DNA from: JAMOBE01 sp039908285
Lineage (GTDB): Bacteria > Pseudomonadota > Alphaproteobacteria > Rhodospirillales > Rhodospirillaceae
NCBI GenBank assembly: GCA_039908285.1
Contig: JAMOBE010000013.1
Coordinates: forward strand, 1 to 61,505
Direction: 5' to 3'
DNA length: 61,505 nucleotides
Shown: positions 7,085 through 15,246 of the stretch, in pieces
Layout of the letters: every line of letters starts with the position of its first letter
Position numbering within the stretch: the stretch's first letter is position 1
Notes under the pieces: model-generated
What the model was told of the DNA's origin: nothing
What the model saw: only the letters and a program-made list of their open reading frames with translations
Databases searched by the model: none
Program-made: the position numbers and the translations under genes

Positions 7085-9463
7085 ATGGCCGACGCGCTGC
7101 TGATCACCCAATGCCTGCAGATGGACTTCGTCGGTCCCATCGGCCGTCACGAGCCGTTGCCCAATCTGCTGCACATCGGCCATGACGAGGCGCGGCGCCT
7201 GATGGGGGAGAAGGCCGACGAGGGGCCGGTGGCCCGCACCCTGGACTGGGCCTATCACCAAAGCCATGAGTCCCTCGCCCTGATCCACATCCGGGACTGG
7301 CACGACCGGAACGACCCCTCCCAGGCGGAGCACATGGACCAGTTCGGCTCCCACTGTCTCAGGGGAACCCCTGGCGCCGCCTTTGCCTTCGCCGTGCCCT
7401 CCGATAGTGGCGGGCGGGCCGAGACGGTGGACTCCCTCACCCTCAACGACTTCATCGGCACCAACTTGAGCGAGCTGCTGACGCCCCTGGCCGGGGGCCC
7501 CCTGCGGGTGGGCCTGATGGGCGTGTGGACCGAGGCCAAGATCTCCTTTCTCGCCTATGAACTCCGCACCCGCTATCCGGGGTTCGACATCGCCGTCTGC
7601 TCGGCCCTGACCGCCAGTTCCTCCCGCGCCCGGCATTTCCTGGCCCTCGAGCAACTCGACCGCCTGCTCGGCGTCCGTATCCTCGACTCCATCGCCGGAT
7701 TCGTGGAGTTCCTCAGCGGCGGGCGCGCCGACACGGTCCTGCCACCGCTCCATTTCGGCGACCACCCGGAGATTTCCTTTGCCGATGGACAGATGCCGGG
7801 GGACACCGATGTCAAGCTGTTGCGCTATCTGTTCCGGGACTGCCGCTCCGCCACCTTCCGGCGTCTCGATGGTGGGTTCTCCGGCAACCTGGTGGCCGGC
7901 AGCACCTCGGTGGACCTCTTTGGCCACCCCCAGGTGCCCCACGTGGTCAAGATCGGCCCCTCAGAGCCCATCGGGCGCGAGCGCACCGCCTTCGAGAGCA
8001 TCGAGGCGGTGCTCGGCAACAATGCCCCGCGCGTCGCCGACTTCGCCGACCTGGATGGACGCGGCGCCATCAAGTACCGCTACGCCTCCATGGGGGGCGG
8101 CCTGTCGTCCACCTTCCAGAAGCTGTACCAGCGGGGGATGCCCCTGGACCGGGTCCGGTCGATCCTGGACACGGTCTTCCTCGAGCAGCTCGGCCGCTTC
8201 CATGCCGCCGCCACCTTTGAAAGTGCCGACCTTTTGACCCTCTATGGCTTCGAGGCCAGGTGGGCGCCGGGCGTGCGGGCGCGGGTCGAGGCCCTGACCG
8301 GCACCCCCGCCGACGGGGAGACGCTGACCCTGGGTGACGGCATCACGGTCGCCAACCCCTGCCTGTTCTATGAGCGGGACCTGGCGCGGCTGGCGGAGCG
8401 GGGATCGGACGGCACCCACTTCTCCCATGTGCATGGGGACTTGAACGGCGCCAACATCATCGTCGACGGCGGCGGCAACGTGTGGCTGATCGACTTCTTC
8501 CACACCCGGCGGACCCATGCCCTGATGGACCTGATCAAGCTGGAGAACGACGTCCTCTACATCATGACGGATATCGAGCCGCCCGAACTGGGGGAGGCCG
8601 TGGCCATGAGCCGGCACCTGGTGGCGGTGGAGGACCTGGCGGCGCCGCTGCCCGACTGGCCGGACCTTGGCCTGTCGTCGCCAAGGCTGGAGCGGGCGTG
8701 GGCGACCGTGCGCCATCTCCGCTCGTATTATCCCGCCATCGTCCGTTTCGACCGTGATCCGCTGCAGGTCCTGGTGGGGACGATGCGCTATGCGGTGCAC
8801 ACCTTGTCCTTCGATGAATCAAGCGACCTCCAGAAGCGCTGGGCGCTGGCCACCGCCGGCCTGTGTGCCGAGCGCATCGTCGCCCACTTTGAACGCGTTG
8901 GCCCACTGCGGGTAGACTGGATCGCCGATGGCCTGGTGGCGCCGGGACGCCTTGGCCTCAGCATCCTGCCGGGCCGTCGCGATCTCGGGCGATCGCTGGA
9001 GGCGGACCTGGCCAGCCTGATCCGGACCGGCATCACCGACGTGGTGATGCTGGTGACGGCGGATGAGCTTCAGGATTACGGGGTGCCCGGCCTGCGCGCC
9101 GCGTACCAGGCTGCCGGCCTCGGATTGCACTGGCTGCCCATCCCCGACCAGGGTGTCGGCGAGCCGGACGACGTGCGCACGCTCGTCACCTGGATCGAAG
9201 CTCGCCTGCACGAAAACGCGCACGTCCTGGTGCACTGTCTCGGGGGTGTTGGGCGCTCGGGCATGGTGGCGGCCTGTCTCCTGCGAACCCGCGGCCTGAG
9301 CGGGGACGCGGCCATCACCGAGGTGCGCCGAGCCCGCTCCCCCCGCGCCGTCGAAACGGCCGTACAGGAAGCCTTCGTCCAGGCTTTCCAGGCCGACACC
9401 GCGCGGCTCCGTCTGAGCGTCGATTCGTGCCGAGTCTGGCCTGGTAAATTTGTGTTGGCATAG
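7085..9463 (+). CDS. Isochorismatase-like / APH-like kinase / dual-specificity phosphatase fusion
   Basis: A 792-residue three-domain protein. Residues ~1-215 follow the isochorismatase-like cysteine hydrolase fold (LQMDF near 10-15, CLRGTPGA at 91-98, GVWTEAK at 146-152), but the catalytic Asp and Cys positions appear to be Cys11 and Lys152, so this domain looks inactive. Residues ~245-620 form an aminoglycoside-phosphotransferase-like kinase with VVKIG near 287-291, HGDLNGAN at 450-457 and the metal-binding IDF at 469-471, all intact. Residues ~625-770 are a tyrosine/dual-specificity phosphatase with the active-site loop HCLGGVGRS at 717-725 and a likely general acid in IPDQG. A kinase and a phosphatase in one chain suggests reversible phosphorylation, perhaps of other members of the operon. 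It is the last gene of the MoxR-vWA set. The final few residues run into an IS110 relic, so the natural C-terminus may have been altered. Confidence 0.8.
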   Translation: MADALLITQCLQMDFVGPIGRHEPLPNLLHIGHDEARRLMGEKADEGPVARTLDWAYHQSHESLALIHIRDWHDRNDPSQAEHMDQFGSHCLRGTPGAAFAFAVPSDSGGRAETVDSLTLNDFIGTNLSELLTPLAGGPLRVGLMGVWTEAKISFLAYELRTRYPGFDIAVCSALTASSSRARHFLALEQLDRLLGVRILDSIAGFVEFLSGGRADTVLPPLHFGDHPEISFADGQMPGDTDVKLLRYLFRDCRSATFRRLDGGFSGNLVAGSTSVDLFGHPQVPHVVKIGPSEPIGRERTAFESIEAVLGNNAPRVADFADLDGRGAIKYRYASMGGGLSSTFQKLYQRGMPLDRVRSILDTVFLEQLGRFHAAATFESADLLTLYGFEARWAPGVRARVEALTGTPADGETLTLGDGITVANPCLFYERDLARLAERGSDGTHFSHVHGDLNGANIIVDGGGNVWLIDFFHTRRTHALMDLIKLENDVLYIMTDIEPPELGEAVAMSRHLVAVEDLAAPLPDWPDLGLSSPRLERAWATVRHLRSYYPAIVRFDRDPLQVLVGTMRYAVHTLSFDESSDLQKRWALATAGLCAERIVAHFERVGPLRVDWIADGLVAPGRLGLSILPGRRDLGRSLEADLASLIRTGITDVVMLVTADELQDYGVPGLRAAYQAAGLGLHWLPIPDQGVGEPDDVRTLVTWIEARLHENAHVLVHCLGGVGRSGMVAACLLRTRGLSGDAAITEVRRARSPRAVETAVQEAFVQAFQADTARLRLSVDSCRVWPGKFVLA

Positions 9464-9695
9464 CGAATCGCTCCCGTCGCACCGATCACCAGCAATGTGC
9501 GGACGCCCGACCGTTTCACAGATCGCCGCGGCATCGGTGGCATCATTCTTCTTGCCCGGCTTCACATAGGGCTTGTTTGGTCACCTCGACGCGCCGCAAC
9601 TGCCGACGCACTACCACGTGCCCAACCTCATCGATGCCGTGAACCTGAAAGACGTTCTTGGCGAGATCCAGACCGATTGTGCTAATCTTGTCCAT
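9464..9695 (-). pseudogene. IS110-family transposase relic with internal deletions
   Basis: Read on the minus strand, the relic begins with an intact IS110-type N-terminus (MDKISTIGLDLAKNVFQVHG, ATG at 9695). It then jumps in other frames to the internal VKPGKKNDATDAAAICE motif and then to a LLVIGATGAIRYA motif. Several hundred codons are missing between these pieces, so it is a multiply deleted remnant with no functional transposase. Its far end abuts, or supplies, the stop codon of the kinase-phosphatase fusion gene. Confidence 0.8.
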
Positions 9696-9719
9696 GGGCG
9701 GCCCCTCCTTTGTGTGGCG

Positions 9720-10142
9720 TCACTGCGACGACCACGTTCTGGCACTTTGATGCCGTTTGGTTGGGGCCGTCCACACCATCAGCAGTATAGTGTCTGCACC
9801 GCCGTTTCGCACCGTTCCCCCCTTATCCGAACACCACGGGTCGCAACACCACTCGTTCTCCGCGTGCTCCGCTTTGGCCGCGGGGCTTGCCGAGGGCAGG
9901 TCATGGCCGGCCTGGATCTCCCCCCACTCGTGCATGGCCGTTGCGAGCAACGGCACAAGCTCGGATAGCCCAGCCAAAAGGGTCTGACCCTGACCAGAGC
10001 CATGGGTTGCCTCAAGGATGGCTTCGGCAGTCGGCAAGAGTCTCCTGGCGATCTCCGCGCGGCGGTGCCGGTCGTGCGGCGTGGTGTCCTGCTGCGTCAT
10101 GAATTCCTGGAGCAGGGCGTTGAATTCGGTTTTTGTAATCAT
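9720..10142 (-). CDS. Hypothetical protein
   Basis: A 140-residue protein of unknown family starting at an ATG (10142). The N-terminal two-thirds look helical (MITKTEFNALLQEF at the start). The C-terminal part carries a small Cys/Trp cluster (WCCDPWC). A longer frame starts at 10226, but the extra residues lack a clear ribosome-binding site. Its neighbours are an IS110 relic and, divergently, a zinc metallopeptidase gene at 10342. The shared upstream region has lower GC and a palindromic motif. Base composition at the start (AATTC-rich) differs from the surrounding genes, hinting at transfer. The coding call is tentative. Confidence 0.4.
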   Translation of the reverse strand: MITKTEFNALLQEFMTQQDTTPHDRHRRAEIARRLLPTAEAILEATHGSGQGQTLLAGLSELVPLLATAMHEWGEIQAGHDLPSASPAAKAEHAENEWCCDPWCSDKGGTVRNGGADTILLMVWTAPTKRHQSARTWSSQ

Positions 10143-10263
10143 GGCGCTGTCTTTTGTCCTGAGTACCAGTTCTACGACACGGCCCGTGACCGCTGTGCGA
10201 GCGCCGCCTGTCGTGTCGGCCGACATTGATCATAGGATGGGTAACCGCATGGCATATGCATAC

Positions 10264-10297
10264 CATACAATGCCATTGCATGGCATGCTATACAATG
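10264..10297. promoter_or_regulatory. Palindromic operator candidate in a divergent intergenic region
   Basis: A 7-3-7 inverted repeat (ATGCCAT, TGC, ATGGCAT, 10270-10286) is flanked by a direct repeat (CATACAATG at 10264-10272 and TATACAATG at 10289-10297). It lies in the AT-richer space between the divergent genes at 10142 (minus) and 10342 (plus), where a regulator site would be expected. No regulator gene is adjacent, so the binding protein is unknown. Confidence 0.4.
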
Positions 10298-10341
10298 GTA
10301 GCGTGAACACGGTCTTATGTACGATGTCCAGGATATGACGC

Positions 10342-11385
10342 ATGGCTGGTGATATCGCTGTCGATGAGTTTCTCGTGCCGCCTGTGGGGATGAGCGGAGG
10401 GGAAGCGTTTCCCGTGCTGCATGACTATGGTGGGCGAACACGGATTGCGCTGGGAAAGCCCGGGCCGTTGTTGATGACGAGGGCGATGGCCAGCGAAAGT
10501 CATGAACCGGCGGGAGAGGAAACCCTTTCCGAGCGATTGGGCGGCATGGCCTATGCCTACCGCAATTCGCCCGAGTTCCTGGCCGCCAAACGCGGGCGAG
10601 CCCACGGCGGCCGCGACTGGGAAGCACCGGGGGCCGGAGGGCCACAACCGCCGGCAACGATCCGGGACGACGTCGGGGCGGCATCGGGTGGTTTCAGCGA
10701 CCGCCTCGCGGGGCGGATCGCGGTCGCCCTGATTCTGGTGTCCGGTCCTGGGCCGGCCCTGACCCTGACCGATGAGCACAAGCTCAAAATCACCTCCGAG
10801 GTTCAGCACGGTCTGAGCTGGCTTGCCGCCCAGAGCCTGGCCCGCGACGTGACCTGGGTGCCGCGCATCGAAGCCATTGCCGTCGATGTGCCCGACACCG
10901 CGGCGGGGAGTTCTTACGAGGCCCTCGAGGCCCCGTGGCGGGATGCGGCGCTCGCACGCCTGAACGTCGGCCCCGGCCTTGGCGGCGTGAGGGACCACCT
11001 CCGCAGACTCATGGCCGATGTGCAGGCGGAGAGGGCCTTCTGCGCGTTCTTCACCCGCTACCGGCTGCGGCACTTCGCCTATGCCGGTCTGGGCGGGCCA
11101 CGGCTGGTCATGCATTACGACAACGACGGCTGGGGCGCCGAAAACATCGACCGTGTCTTCGCCCACGAAACCTGCCACATCTTCGGCGCGGCCGACGAAT
11201 ACGCGAAAAGCGGCTGCACCTGCGATGGTGCGTATGGCGTGCATGGAGCGCCGAACGGCAATTGCCAGCCGTGCGCCCCCGGCGGTGGCGTCGACTGCAT
11301 CATGCGAGCCAACGACTGGGCCATGTGCGATTTCACCCGGGCGCACCTCGGTCTTGCCCCCGTCCCCGCTGCGGCGATGGCATGA
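10342..11385 (+). CDS. Zinc metallopeptidase (HExxHxxGxxDE type)
   Basis: A 347-residue protein with a clear extended zincin motif, HETCHIFGAADEY, starting at residue 275. This gives two zinc-binding His, the catalytic Glu and a likely third ligand. The motif is followed by a Cys-rich stretch (GCTCDGAYG, NCQPC, VDCIMRA, AMCDF) that could form disulfides or bind metal. The N-terminal ~270 residues are mixed, with Pro/Gly-rich stretches and a hydrophobic patch at ~125-142, but no canonical signal peptide. The specific peptidase family and substrate are not identified. The ATG at 10342 is the only good start. The small gene at 11416 follows by 30 bp, and the pair may be an enzyme with a dedicated partner. 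Confidence 0.75.
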   Translation: MAGDIAVDEFLVPPVGMSGGEAFPVLHDYGGRTRIALGKPGPLLMTRAMASESHEPAGEETLSERLGGMAYAYRNSPEFLAAKRGRAHGGRDWEAPGAGGPQPPATIRDDVGAASGGFSDRLAGRIAVALILVSGPGPALTLTDEHKLKITSEVQHGLSWLAAQSLARDVTWVPRIEAIAVDVPDTAAGSSYEALEAPWRDAALARLNVGPGLGGVRDHLRRLMADVQAERAFCAFFTRYRLRHFAYAGLGGPRLVMHYDNDGWGAENIDRVFAHETCHIFGAADEYAKSGCTCDGAYGVHGAPNGNCQPCAPGGGVDCIMRANDWAMCDFTRAHLGLAPVPAAAMA

Positions 11386-11415
11386 CCGGGATCCGACAGT
11401 CCGTCCGGAGGAAGA

Positions 11416-11760
11416 ATGATGGAGGAACTGTTGATTCTGGACCAGGCGCGGGCGGCGGAGGTTCGGGCCGCCGTCGCCGGGCGCCGGTTGCATATCGTGC
11501 AGGAGGCCTCGCCGCGCGTCGTGCTGGTGGATGGCGAAGCGGCGGACCTTGCCGCTCTGGCCGGTGTCGCCGGGGTGCTGCTTTCGGGAGCGGACCTTTG
11601 CGGGGAGTCGACCTCGACCGAGGCGCGCCTGGGGCCCCTCGGTCTGACCACGACCGAAGCCCTGTTCGTGACGGCGTGGATACGACGCCGGACCGCGCCC
11701 GCCAAAAGCCGCTCCGGCGACGGGGCCGACTGGGACGCTCCCGGATTTGCCGCGCCGTGA
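11416..11760 (+). CDS. Small protein, possible propeptide/inhibitor-like partner of the metallopeptidase
   Basis: A 114-residue protein with no firm family. The central segment (RRLHIVQEASPRVVLVDG, then a Leu/Ala-rich run ending in AGVAGVLL) has the alternating pattern of small alpha/beta proregion or inhibitor folds such as the subtilisin I9 propeptide. That resemblance is weak and is my inference. The C-terminal ~30 residues are polar and probably disordered. It starts 30 bp after the metallopeptidase stop on the same strand with a GAGGAAGAATG ribosome-binding arrangement, so the two are very likely co-transcribed, and it could restrain or fold the peptidase. Confidence 0.5.
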   Translation: MMEELLILDQARAAEVRAAVAGRRLHIVQEASPRVVLVDGEAADLAALAGVAGVLLSGADLCGESTSTEARLGPLGLTTTEALFVTAWIRRRTAPAKSRSGDGADWDAPGFAAP

Positions 11761-11851
11761 GGGTCTCTTCTCACGCCGTGCATGGAACAAGCTTCACCGA
11801 TCGCGGCTGCAGGGGCAGGTCGTGCGCCGCGGAAAACAGGGGGAAATCGTG

Positions 11852-14815
11852 ATGAGAACTCTAATCCTGGCAACCATGTCCGCCGTCGTCGGGCTAACCG
11901 GGACGGCCATGGCGGATCCCGTCCGGACCAAGTTCACGGCCGGGTCATCCTATCTGATCGTCGAGGTCCTTGATGAGAACTTGATGCACTTCGAATACTC
12001 GGCGAACGGAAGCGGACCGGGGACCAACGTCCCGCTTGCCGTGTCGCCGATGGTGGACAAGACCGACTATCCTGGCGCCAGTTCGCCGATCCTGTCGGCC
12101 AACGGGGTGGAGACCGGCGAATTGAAGGCCGCGGTCGACTCCGGCACCCTTTGCGTCCTCCTCACCGACAAGGTGCGCAACGTCACCCTGACCCGCGTAT
12201 GTCCGGCCGACCTTGCCCAGGACTGGAAAGGACTGTCACTGTCGCGCGAGGGAAGCCGGAACGTCTATGGTCTCGGCCAGCAGTTCAAGACGCTTGGTTC
12301 GGCCGACGGCGACTGGATCGCCCACAAGGTCCGCGAGGCACAGCCCGCCGGACAGGCCCAGTCCCACGGTAACGGCTTCATGGGATTCGGCAACGCCGGC
12401 ATGGTCGGCAACGTCCAGTTCCCCATTCTTTACGCCCTGGGATCCTCCCACGCCTACGCATTGTTCCTCGATAGCGTCTACAAGCAGCAGTGGGACTTTC
12501 AGAGCGATCCCTGGACCGTTCGAACCTGGGGCGATCAGGTCCGCTTCTACGTCTTCAGCGGGCCGCGCTCCGACAGCAAAAAGTCGGCGCTTGCCGATCT
12601 GCGCTCACGATACCTGGATCTGGTCGGACGCCCGCCGGTGCCGCCGCGCAAGGCATTCGGCCTGTGGGTCTCGGAGTTCGGCTACAAGAATTTCGACCAG
12701 GTGAAGAAACTGCGTGACGGCCTGCGCCAGGACAATTTCCCGGTCGACGGTTTCGTCTTCGACCTGCAATGGTTCGGGGGTGTCAAGGAGAAAGATGCCA
12801 ACAGCGCCATGGGCCGGCTCGACTGGGATACGGCGAATTTCGCCGACCCTCAGGGGCAGATCAGCGCGTTCGCGGCCGATCATGTCGGCTTTGTCACCAT
12901 CGAGGAATCTTACGTCAGCAAGAATACCAACACCTACGGCACCATCCAGACCGACGTCGGCACTCCCTTCGCGTTCCAGCGGACCAGCGCCAACGTCTGC
13001 AACACCAATGCCTACGACCCGGTGACGCTGAACGAGTGGTTCGGCTCCGCCGGCATGCTCGACTGGTCGAACCCCTATACCGGGCAGTGGATCCACGACA
13101 ACCGCCGCTTCCCCAATATGGTGCAGAAGGGCGTGCTCGGCCACTGGACCGACCTGGGCGAGCCGGAGAAGTACGACGGCAACGCCTGCTACAAGGCCGA
13201 GCCGTCCCACCAGCACGGTGACATCCACAACATCTACAACTTCCTCTGGAACCGTTCCATCTACGATGGCTACGTCCGCAAGAACAGCATGGTGAACCGC
13301 CGGCCGTTCATCGTCACCCGATCCGGCACCTCGGGAACGCAACGGTGGGGGGCGGCGATGTGGTCGGGAGATATCGGCTCCAATTTGCAACTCCTCGCCA
13401 GCCACCAGAATGCCCAGATGCACATGTCGATGTCCGGAATCGACTATTACGGCTCCGACATCGGCGGGTTCCGTCGCGAGGGCATGCCCTACAACGAGAA
13501 TCATTCCGGCAAACTTCAATACCAGGATGAGCTTTTTACTCAGTGGTTCGCCAACGGGGCCTGGTTCGATGTGCCGGTGCGGCCGCATACCGACAACAGC
13601 TTCCAGACCAGACTGCGCTATGAAACTTCGCCCAACCTTGTCGGCAGCAAGGCCTCCAACCTGGCCAACCTGCGGCAACGCTACGAACTCGTCCCCTATT
13701 ACTACACGCTGGCCCATCGCGCCCATACGGAGGGCGAGCCGGTGATCGGGCCGCTCGTCTATCATTTCGAGAACGATAGCGAGGTCAGGAACATCGGGCA
13801 CGAGAAGATGGTCGGCAAGGATCTGCTGGTCGGGGTTGTCGCCAGCCATGGTGAATACCAGCGCGACGTCTACCTGCCCCAGGGCGCCTGGGTGAACTGG
13901 CATACCAACGAATGGTTCCCGGGAAGCAGCGGTCGCTGGATCAGGAATTTCCCCAACTACGTGGACGGCGTTTTCCGGCTGCCGGTATTCGCCCGGGCCG
14001 GAGCGATCATTCCGATGATGCCGGTGGATGAGCAAACGAAGGACGTCTTCAATCACCTGAAGAACGGCGGTCAGCGCACGGACCTGAAGGTTCGGGTGTT
14101 CGCGGATGCCGCGCCTTCCGCCTTCGATCTCATCGAAGACGACGGTGAAACCGTTCATTTCGACGCCAAGGGCAAGCCAGTCTACGATGGCAAACGCACC
14201 ACGCGGATCGAACAGCGGCTGAGCAACGGTGTCGTGACGGTGACGATCAATGCCGCATCAGGCACCTATCCCAGCGCTCCGGCGTCGCGCGATGTGCTTG
14301 TTCAGATCGTGCTGCCCGGCTCTCCCGCCGCCCAGGTCACCGTCGACGGCAGGACGGTGGCCAGCGGCACCTGGCGCACCGCCGGACACAACCTCATCGA
14401 GGTGCCGATCCAGGGCATGAACGTGGCGGTGCCTCATACCGTCACGGTTTCCCTTGGAACCGCCAAGCCCTCCGCGGCCGTGAACTTCGCATGCGACAAC
14501 GGCTGGACCATTCCGGGCGAATCCATCCGGGTGGTCGGCAACACGCCGGAACTGGGCAACTGGAATCCCGCCAAAGGCATCGACCTTTCGCCAAGCGTCT
14601 ACTGGGCCTACATCTACGACAAGCTACCGAACCCCGGCCCATCCACTCCCAAGTGGACCGGCGTGGTCCAGAACCTGCCGGCGAACACCTTGGTGGAGTG
14701 GAAATGCATCAAGAGAAACGCCAACGGCACCGTGACCTGGCAGCAGGGCGGAAACAACAAGGTCACCACGACACCCGGTTTTGCTTGGAACGTCCGTCGG
14801 TACGATGTAACGTGA
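11852..14815 (+). CDS. Secreted GH31 alpha-glucosidase-type enzyme with C-terminal CBM20
   Basis: A 987-residue exported glycoside hydrolase. A Sec signal peptide (MRTLILATMSAVVGLTGTAM, cleavage near AMA-DP) starts at the ATG at 11852, preceded by a CAGGGGGA ribosome-binding site; a longer frame from 11747 lacks a signal peptide. The GH31 catalytic domain shows a nucleophile region FVFDLQW (Asp near residue 304) and an acid/base region WSGDIGS (Asp near 506). After a beta-sandwich region, residues ~876-987 form a family 20 starch-binding module (VVGNTPELGNWNP, VEWKCIK). It probably acts on alpha-glucans outside the cytoplasm. It stands alone, with no transporter or regulator nearby, and may be an acquired gene. 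Confidence 0.85.
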   Translation: MRTLILATMSAVVGLTGTAMADPVRTKFTAGSSYLIVEVLDENLMHFEYSANGSGPGTNVPLAVSPMVDKTDYPGASSPILSANGVETGELKAAVDSGTLCVLLTDKVRNVTLTRVCPADLAQDWKGLSLSREGSRNVYGLGQQFKTLGSADGDWIAHKVREAQPAGQAQSHGNGFMGFGNAGMVGNVQFPILYALGSSHAYALFLDSVYKQQWDFQSDPWTVRTWGDQVRFYVFSGPRSDSKKSALADLRSRYLDLVGRPPVPPRKAFGLWVSEFGYKNFDQVKKLRDGLRQDNFPVDGFVFDLQWFGGVKEKDANSAMGRLDWDTANFADPQGQISAFAADHVGFVTIEESYVSKNTNTYGTIQTDVGTPFAFQRTSANVCNTNAYDPVTLNEWFGSAGMLDWSNPYTGQWIHDNRRFPNMVQKGVLGHWTDLGEPEKYDGNACYKAEPSHQHGDIHNIYNFLWNRSIYDGYVRKNSMVNRRPFIVTRSGTSGTQRWGAAMWSGDIGSNLQLLASHQNAQMHMSMSGIDYYGSDIGGFRREGMPYNENHSGKLQYQDELFTQWFANGAWFDVPVRPHTDNSFQTRLRYETSPNLVGSKASNLANLRQRYELVPYYYTLAHRAHTEGEPVIGPLVYHFENDSEVRNIGHEKMVGKDLLVGVVASHGEYQRDVYLPQGAWVNWHTNEWFPGSSGRWIRNFPNYVDGVFRLPVFARAGAIIPMMPVDEQTKDVFNHLKNGGQRTDLKVRVFADAAPSAFDLIEDDGETVHFDAKGKPVYDGKRTTRIEQRLSNGVVTVTINAASGTYPSAPASRDVLVQIVLPGSPAAQVTVDGRTVASGTWRTAGHNLIEVPIQGMNVAVPHTVTVSLGTAKPSAAVNFACDNGWTIPGESIRVVGNTPELGNWNPAKGIDLSPSVYWAYIYDKLPNPGPSTPKWTGVVQNLPANTLVEWKCIKRNANGTVTWQQGGNNKVTTTPGFAWNVRRYDVT

Positions 14816-14926
14816 TTGCGTACTCTGACGATCCCGACCATGCATCCCGATCGGATGCCGGCCACCATTCCGATTTGATGGCGGCCGGGTCGTGATGGTC
14901 TCCGGACGGGTCTGGTTGGTGATCTC

Positions 14927-15212
14927 ATGGGGGGTGGATTTTGCGCCTCCTCGACGTTTGCAGTGGAATCGGGTGGAGGGTTTCAGAGCCCGCCGTCCAA
15001 CGTCTGGTGGCCAACAAATCGGATCGCAGAGTCCTCTGTCAAGGCCGAAGCCGCCGTAGGCGGTGGCCGAAAGGCCAACCTTTACAGATGGTTCTGCGAT
15101 CCGCCACAATCGGCCACCGAGTTGGCTGGAACTCCTCCGCCTCCGTGCATGTGCTCCCGATTCTCGGCACTCGTTTCCACCTGAAACGTCGAAGAATCTT
15201 GTCAACACCCCT
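14927..15212. repeat. MITE-like long inverted repeat element (about 285 bp)
   Basis: The region between the GH31 gene and the next gene is mainly an imperfect inverted repeat. The left end (GGGGTGGATTTT...CGACGTTTGCAGTGGAA) is mirrored at the right by GGGGTGTTGACAAGATTC...CGACGTTTCAGGTGGAA on the other strand. Inner arms share CGGATCGCAGA / TCTGCGATCCG, and the centre has a GCCGCC-TA-GGCGG hairpin. No coding capacity is evident. This fits a non-autonomous miniature element or decayed IS remnant; I see no transposase for it. Confidence 0.5.
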
Positions 15213-15246
15213 TCTCCTGCTAATATCCGTGGCATGGGAGTGCGCC

